NCBI GenBank assembly: GCA_947466695.1
Contig: CANIFC010000007.1
Span: 1-34,600 of the forward strand
Reading direction: 5' to 3'
Length of the DNA: 34,600 nucleotides
DNA from: Oxalobacteraceae bacterium
Lineage (GTDB): Bacteria > Pseudomonadota > Gammaproteobacteria > Burkholderiales > Burkholderiaceae_D
In this document: piece by piece, positions 31,767 through 34,600 of the stretch
Layout: the number at the start of each line of letters is the position of its first letter
How positions within the stretch are numbered: the first letter of the stretch is position 1
Made by a program: the position numbers and the translations under genes
The notes under the pieces: generated by a model
What the model was told of the DNA's origin: nothing
Databases searched by the model: none
The model's input: the letters and a program-made list of their open reading frames with translations, nothing else

Positions 31767-31778
31767 ATAATGTACAAT
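31759..31778. promoter_or_regulatory. Palindrome ATTGTACA-ATAA-TGTACAAT
   Basis: Perfect 8-bp arms with a four-base centre, partly overlapping the TGAACA-type site. It lies within the promoter region of the minus-strand SDR and is a typical dimeric regulator target. Confidence 0.5.
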
Positions 31779-31986
31779 TAAATTGTCGTAATTTGACGCT
31801 TTTACTATTTTTGCTAATTTTTGCTCATTTTTGGTTCTCATCTTGGTTCCCATCTCAGTGCAAACCTTCAGGCAAATCTCAGGGCCAGGATCAACACCAA
31901 CACCAATACCAACACCAACACCCGCGCACGCTGTTGCCGTAGCGGCGGTAATTAGTACTCGTTTCTTTCTTTTAAAGGCCGCACCC

Positions 31987-32736
31987 ATGGATCTCTTCAG
32001 ACGCCGCATCGATATTGTCAGCAACGGCACACCGGAACACGGAGAAACACGCAGTGTCCTGGAGGACGATTTTCATCATTTCAGGGTAGCGGTGGCATAC
32101 CGTGACGGTATCGTCAGCAATGTTTCCGGTTCGGCGCTGCGCAATCCGTATTCGGTCTGCCCGGCGGCCGGTGCAGAACTCGTATCCTTGCATGGAATGG
32201 CGCTCAATCCGGTCGCCAATTCAGTCACACGCCAGACCAATGCCCGCCTGCAATGCACGCATATGCTTGATCTGGCAGGACTGGCAGTCGCCGCGGCGGC
32301 ACGCCATATCGCCAGACGCACTTATGAGGTAGAGGTACCGCGCCGCAACGGTGACGCGACCTCTGGCCTGCTACTGCGTGACGGCGTGCGTTTGCTGGAG
32401 TGGCAAATTACGGGTGAAACCATTATGGCGCCACCCGCTTTCGCCGGCATTCACCTCAAAGAGGGACTGGCGCGCTGGGCCTTGAACAACCTGAGCGAAG
32501 ATCAGGCCGAAGCGGCGCTGATACTGCGCCGTTGCCTGATCATTTCACGTGGACGTGAACGTAATCTTGATCTGGTGGCAACAGCCAGCCCGACTGGAAA
32601 CTGTTTCGCCCAGCAGCCGCAACGGGCACAACTAGCCATCAGGATCGTTGGCTCAACGCTGGACTTGCGCCATCGTCACGCGCAGCTAGCGCAGGACGAC
32701 CAGCGCTGGCTTGATTGCCTGCCAGATCAAGGCTAA
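31987..32736 (+). CDS. DUF2889 family protein
   Basis: The ORF opens at 31831 through a low-complexity stretch (CAACAC repeats), but the ATG at 31987 (MDLFRRRIDIVSNG) is the sensible start, with AAAGG upstream, giving 249 residues. The layout fits DUF2889: a front motif SVLEDDFHHFRVAVAYRDGIVSNVSGSALRNPYSVCPAAGAELVSLHGM, then ARLQCTHMLDLAGLAVAAA with conserved Cys and His residues. The biochemical role is unknown. Members are met next to aromatic and terpenoid degradation genes, and the Cys/His set suggests metal binding, which is inference. It ends directly at a two-way terminator. Confidence 0.82.
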   Translation: MDLFRRRIDIVSNGTPEHGETRSVLEDDFHHFRVAVAYRDGIVSNVSGSALRNPYSVCPAAGAELVSLHGMALNPVANSVTRQTNARLQCTHMLDLAGLAVAAAARHIARRTYEVEVPRRNGDATSGLLLRDGVRLLEWQITGETIMAPPAFAGIHLKEGLARWALNNLSEDQAEAALILRRCLIISRGRERNLDLVATASPTGNCFAQQPQRAQLAIRIVGSTLDLRHRHAQLAQDDQRWLDCLPDQG

Positions 32737-32777
32737 AAAAACGCGCTGATGAACCGGGTATCGGCTCAATCAGCGCG
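32735..32777 (-). terminator. Rho-independent terminator, minus strand (two-way)
   Basis: CGCGCTGAT...ATCAGCGCG forms a 9-bp stem with further partial pairing inside. On the minus strand it is followed by seven T residues, so it ends the dioxygenase beta-MDR transcript. It abuts the DUF2889 stop on the plus strand and may serve that gene too. Confidence 0.7.
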
Positions 32778-32850
32778 CACGTAAATGTGCTCTCAGATCC
32801 TTCATCTCGAATGACTCTGAAGGACCTGCATTACTCCAGTGCCCCCGAGA

Positions 32851-33801
32851 TCAGGGCCCGGTTGCGATCATGCTTGCCGTAATCTTGGCATGCGGTCCGG
32901 CAATCTGATCAGCCCAGGCCTGGGAAGCCTGAGCGAGGGTATAGTCGGCATAATCGACAACGATTTTTTGCGTACGCGCGATGCTCAGCAAACGCAGCCA
33001 GATGGCATGCCGGTCAGCAGGCGGACGCTGCCCGGTACCGATGCAGGACAGGGTACGAAAAAGCAGGTCTGCAATATCGAGATTGAGCTTTCGCCCGGCC
33101 CCGGTACCGATCGTCATGATGCGGGCGCCCCAGCGAGTCGCTTTGAGTGCATTGAGCATTGGCTGCCCACAGACCAGATCGAGCACCACGTCGAAACCGG
33201 CTCCGGCCTGCGCCTTCAATGCGGCAACATCATCAACGCCATCGAGGCAGACCACCGCATCGGCAATACCACGTTCCAGCAAACGGTCCAGCGCAGCCTG
33301 ATTGCGGGCGGTAGCGACCACTTTGCCAGCTCCCAGATACCGCGCCAGTTGCAGCGCTACCTGACCCAGGGTTCCGGTTGCACCCACAATGAGTACCGTC
33401 TCACCAGCCTGGATTTTTGCCAGCTCCAGCGGGATCAATGCGCCGGTGGCAGCGATCCCCATCGTAATGGCGGTCTTGTCATCAATATCGTCGGGTACAT
33501 CCCATACCTCTTCCTCCGGGACGAGGGTGCGCCCGGCCCAGGCGCCAAAGGGCAACACTGAACGCTCACCAAAATACACGCGCCGTCCGTCAGGTGCCCG
33601 GCCAACGCCTTCACCCCGGATAACGCATGGATACTCGACTCCCAGCCGGTAGGCACCCAGCACATCCCAGCCACCCAGCCCCGCAGTTTCAACATCAATC
33701 AGCACCGCACCCGCTTTGGCCTGCGGCTGCACAAACTGCTGCACCACGGGTACGGCACCGTGTTCGGTGATCACTGCTGCGTACATCATTTTATCTGTCA
33801 T
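32851..33801 (-). CDS. Quinone-reductase-like MDR family oxidoreductase
   Basis: This 316-residue protein belongs to the medium-chain dehydrogenase/reductase family. The GroES-like N-terminal half carries no zinc-binding Cys cluster, and the NADPH motif is VLIVGATGTLGQVALQLARYLGAGKVVATARN. Zinc-free members reduce quinones or enones (QOR, 2-enoyl reductases). It lies 15 bases after the dioxygenase beta gene on the same strand, so it belongs to the ring-hydroxylating operon. It may reduce an unsaturated ring intermediate; this is inference. AGGA precedes the start. Confidence 0.9.
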   Translation of the reverse strand: MTDKMMYAAVITEHGAVPVVQQFVQPQAKAGAVLIDVETAGLGGWDVLGAYRLGVEYPCVIRGEGVGRAPDGRRVYFGERSVLPFGAWAGRTLVPEEEVWDVPDDIDDKTAITMGIAATGALIPLELAKIQAGETVLIVGATGTLGQVALQLARYLGAGKVVATARNQAALDRLLERGIADAVVCLDGVDDVAALKAQAGAGFDVVLDLVCGQPMLNALKATRWGARIMTIGTGAGRKLNLDIADLLFRTLSCIGTGQRPPADRHAIWLRLLSIARTQKIVVDYADYTLAQASQAWADQIAGPHAKITASMIATGP

Positions 33802-33816
33802 CGCATCTTTTCCTGA

Positions 33817-34383
33817 TTAGAGAAAAATCGCCAGATTCGGCGTTCCGAGAACCACCTGATCAAGAATGATCTCGCGCCGGGCCAGCTTGAAGCCACTGTC
33901 AGTGAGGCGGATCAGGTCATGACGCTCACCACTGATCAGATCATACTGGTCGTGATTGAAACGGCTGCGTGTTACCAGCATGTAGCTGGCCACTTCAAAC
34001 TCGTTTGGCTTGGCCGTCGTCTCGACAAAAACATTGGTCACCAGCCGGCGGGTACGCGATGGAGGATCTTCCGCCCAGGCGCTCTTGGTGGCAGTCAGGC
34101 GCATGACGCGACCCATGATAGAGCGGTAATTATCATGATAATGCTGCACCGAACGCACGATCGATTTTGAGTGCTCCGCCATGATCCGCGTTTCGCGCAG
34201 CGGTGCCGTGTAAATGAGGTCCGGCTCCAGGATCTTGGTCCACTCCAGCAGCTTGATACTATCGAGCAGACGCGCCTCATCATACAAAAACTCTGTGATG
34301 CGATTATAAATTTCCGAACCCACAGGCACACGCTGGCCGCTGAAGGCCGCTTCAGCGACCGGGTTACTTGCAACTGATTCCAT
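33817..34383 (-). CDS. Ring-hydroxylating dioxygenase beta subunit
   Basis: This 188-residue protein shows the SnoaL-like cone fold of small dioxygenase subunits: ITEFLYDEARLLDSIKLLEWTKILEPDLIYTAPLRETR near the N-terminus, then SRTRRLVTNVFVETTAKPNEFEVASYMLVTRSRFNHDQYDLISGERHDLIR and the C-terminal REIILDQVVLGTPNLAIFL. It has no cofactor and supports the alpha hexamer. AAGGAG lies six bases before the ATG. The alpha gene fragment lies directly upstream on the same strand. The 3Fe-4S ferredoxin at 8.6 kb is a candidate electron donor. Confidence 0.93.
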   Translation of the reverse strand: MESVASNPVAEAAFSGQRVPVGSEIYNRITEFLYDEARLLDSIKLLEWTKILEPDLIYTAPLRETRIMAEHSKSIVRSVQHYHDNYRSIMGRVMRLTATKSAWAEDPPSRTRRLVTNVFVETTAKPNEFEVASYMLVTRSRFNHDQYDLISGERHDLIRLTDSGFKLARREIILDQVVLGTPNLAIFL

Positions 34384-34490
34384 ACAACACTCCTTGATTA
34401 TTGCGTAGTTCGAAACTGCGGGCCGATGCAGTACCGGAGACTAATGTCCGGAACAACAGAGCCCGGCAGATACATGGCATCCTAGCGGGA

Positions 34491-34600
34491 TCAGCTACCC
34501 GACTTCGTCATCAGCTCATGCCAGTACAGCCACCAGTGCCACTGCGTGTCATCTTTGGTAAAGCCTTCATTGACAATGCCGGGACCGGGCCAACCTGCAG
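34491..34600 (-). CDS. Ring-hydroxylating dioxygenase alpha subunit, C-terminal fragment
   Basis: Only the last 35 or so codons are inside the window: GWPGPGIVNEGFTKDDTQWHWWLYWHELMTKSGS then stop. The Trp-rich tail ending in a helix before the stop matches the C-terminus of dioxygenase alpha subunits, and it is followed after about 107 bases by the beta gene, the usual alpha-beta order. The Rieske and iron-binding parts lie beyond the right edge and could not be examined. Confidence 0.75.
   Translation of the reverse strand, partial: AGWPGPGIVNEGFTKDDTQWHWWLYWHELMTKSGS

Noticed and set aside
31119-31781. 220-codon plus-strand ORF
   Set aside because: Lies opposite the SDR at 30918-31718, which has all SDR motifs; the plus frame has none.
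1-34600. Search for tRNA, rRNA, insertion sequences, integrase or attachment sites
   Set aside because: No tRNA-like cloverleaf, rRNA stretch, transposase-like frame or long terminal inverted repeats could be recognised by eye.

Overview
The window reads as a stretch of proteobacterial chromosome, most likely a betaproteobacterium of the Burkholderiales (perhaps Oxalobacteraceae). This is inferred from the gene types (DUF1302/DUF1329 pair, IclR, Lrp and TetR regulators, operons joined by ATGA overlaps) and from moderately GC-rich genes separated by very AT-rich spacers. No rRNA, tRNA, transposase, phage gene or CRISPR array was seen. Nearly every gene fits one theme: catabolism of a hydrophobic, probably polycyclic or alicyclic carboxylic acid.

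Left part (1-9.0 kb): a DUF1302 outer-membrane barrel and a DUF1329 protein (minus strand, cut by the left edge) face two overlapping Lrp/AsnC regulators. A catalytically odd SDR follows behind a 500-bp AT-rich control region. Converging on it is a minus-strand operon: 3Fe-4S-type ferredoxin, SDR, type I extradiol dioxygenase and FAH-family enzyme, which together look like a dihydrodiol-dehydrogenase and meta-cleavage route.

Middle (9.1-24.4 kb): a cytochrome P450 is divergent from the ferredoxin operon. An IclR regulator follows, then a plus-strand series of amidohydrolase, paired acyl-CoA dehydrogenases, crotonase, a third acyl-CoA dehydrogenase and a 2Fe-2S ferredoxin. Facing it on the minus strand are amidohydrolase, FAH-family enzyme, 3-hydroxyacyl-CoA dehydrogenase, thiolase, a carboxymuconolactone-decarboxylase-family protein and a glutathione peroxidase.

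Right part (24.6-34.6 kb): two adjacent Rieske-oxygenase-like genes that seem to divide one enzyme between them (one keeps the 2Fe-2S site, the other the mononuclear iron site; the second carries an apparent frameshift). Then come a giant TetR-type protein with three complete TetR units in one chain, a divergent acyl-CoA synthetase, an SDR, a DUF2889 protein, and the end of a ring-hydroxylating dioxygenase operon (alpha fragment, beta, quinone-reductase-like MDR).

Working model (inference): the ligase makes a CoA thioester; P450 and Rieske enzymes oxygenate the ring system; SDRs rearomatise; the extradiol enzyme and FAH/amidohydrolase enzymes open and trim rings; and the acyl-CoA dehydrogenases, crotonase, HAD and thiolase remove the remainder by beta-oxidation. 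The content recalls the resin-acid (dit) gene sets. The most interesting signals are the split Rieske pair, the triple TetR, and a shared 25-bp motif TGAACA-N13-TGTnnA found upstream of four transcription units.
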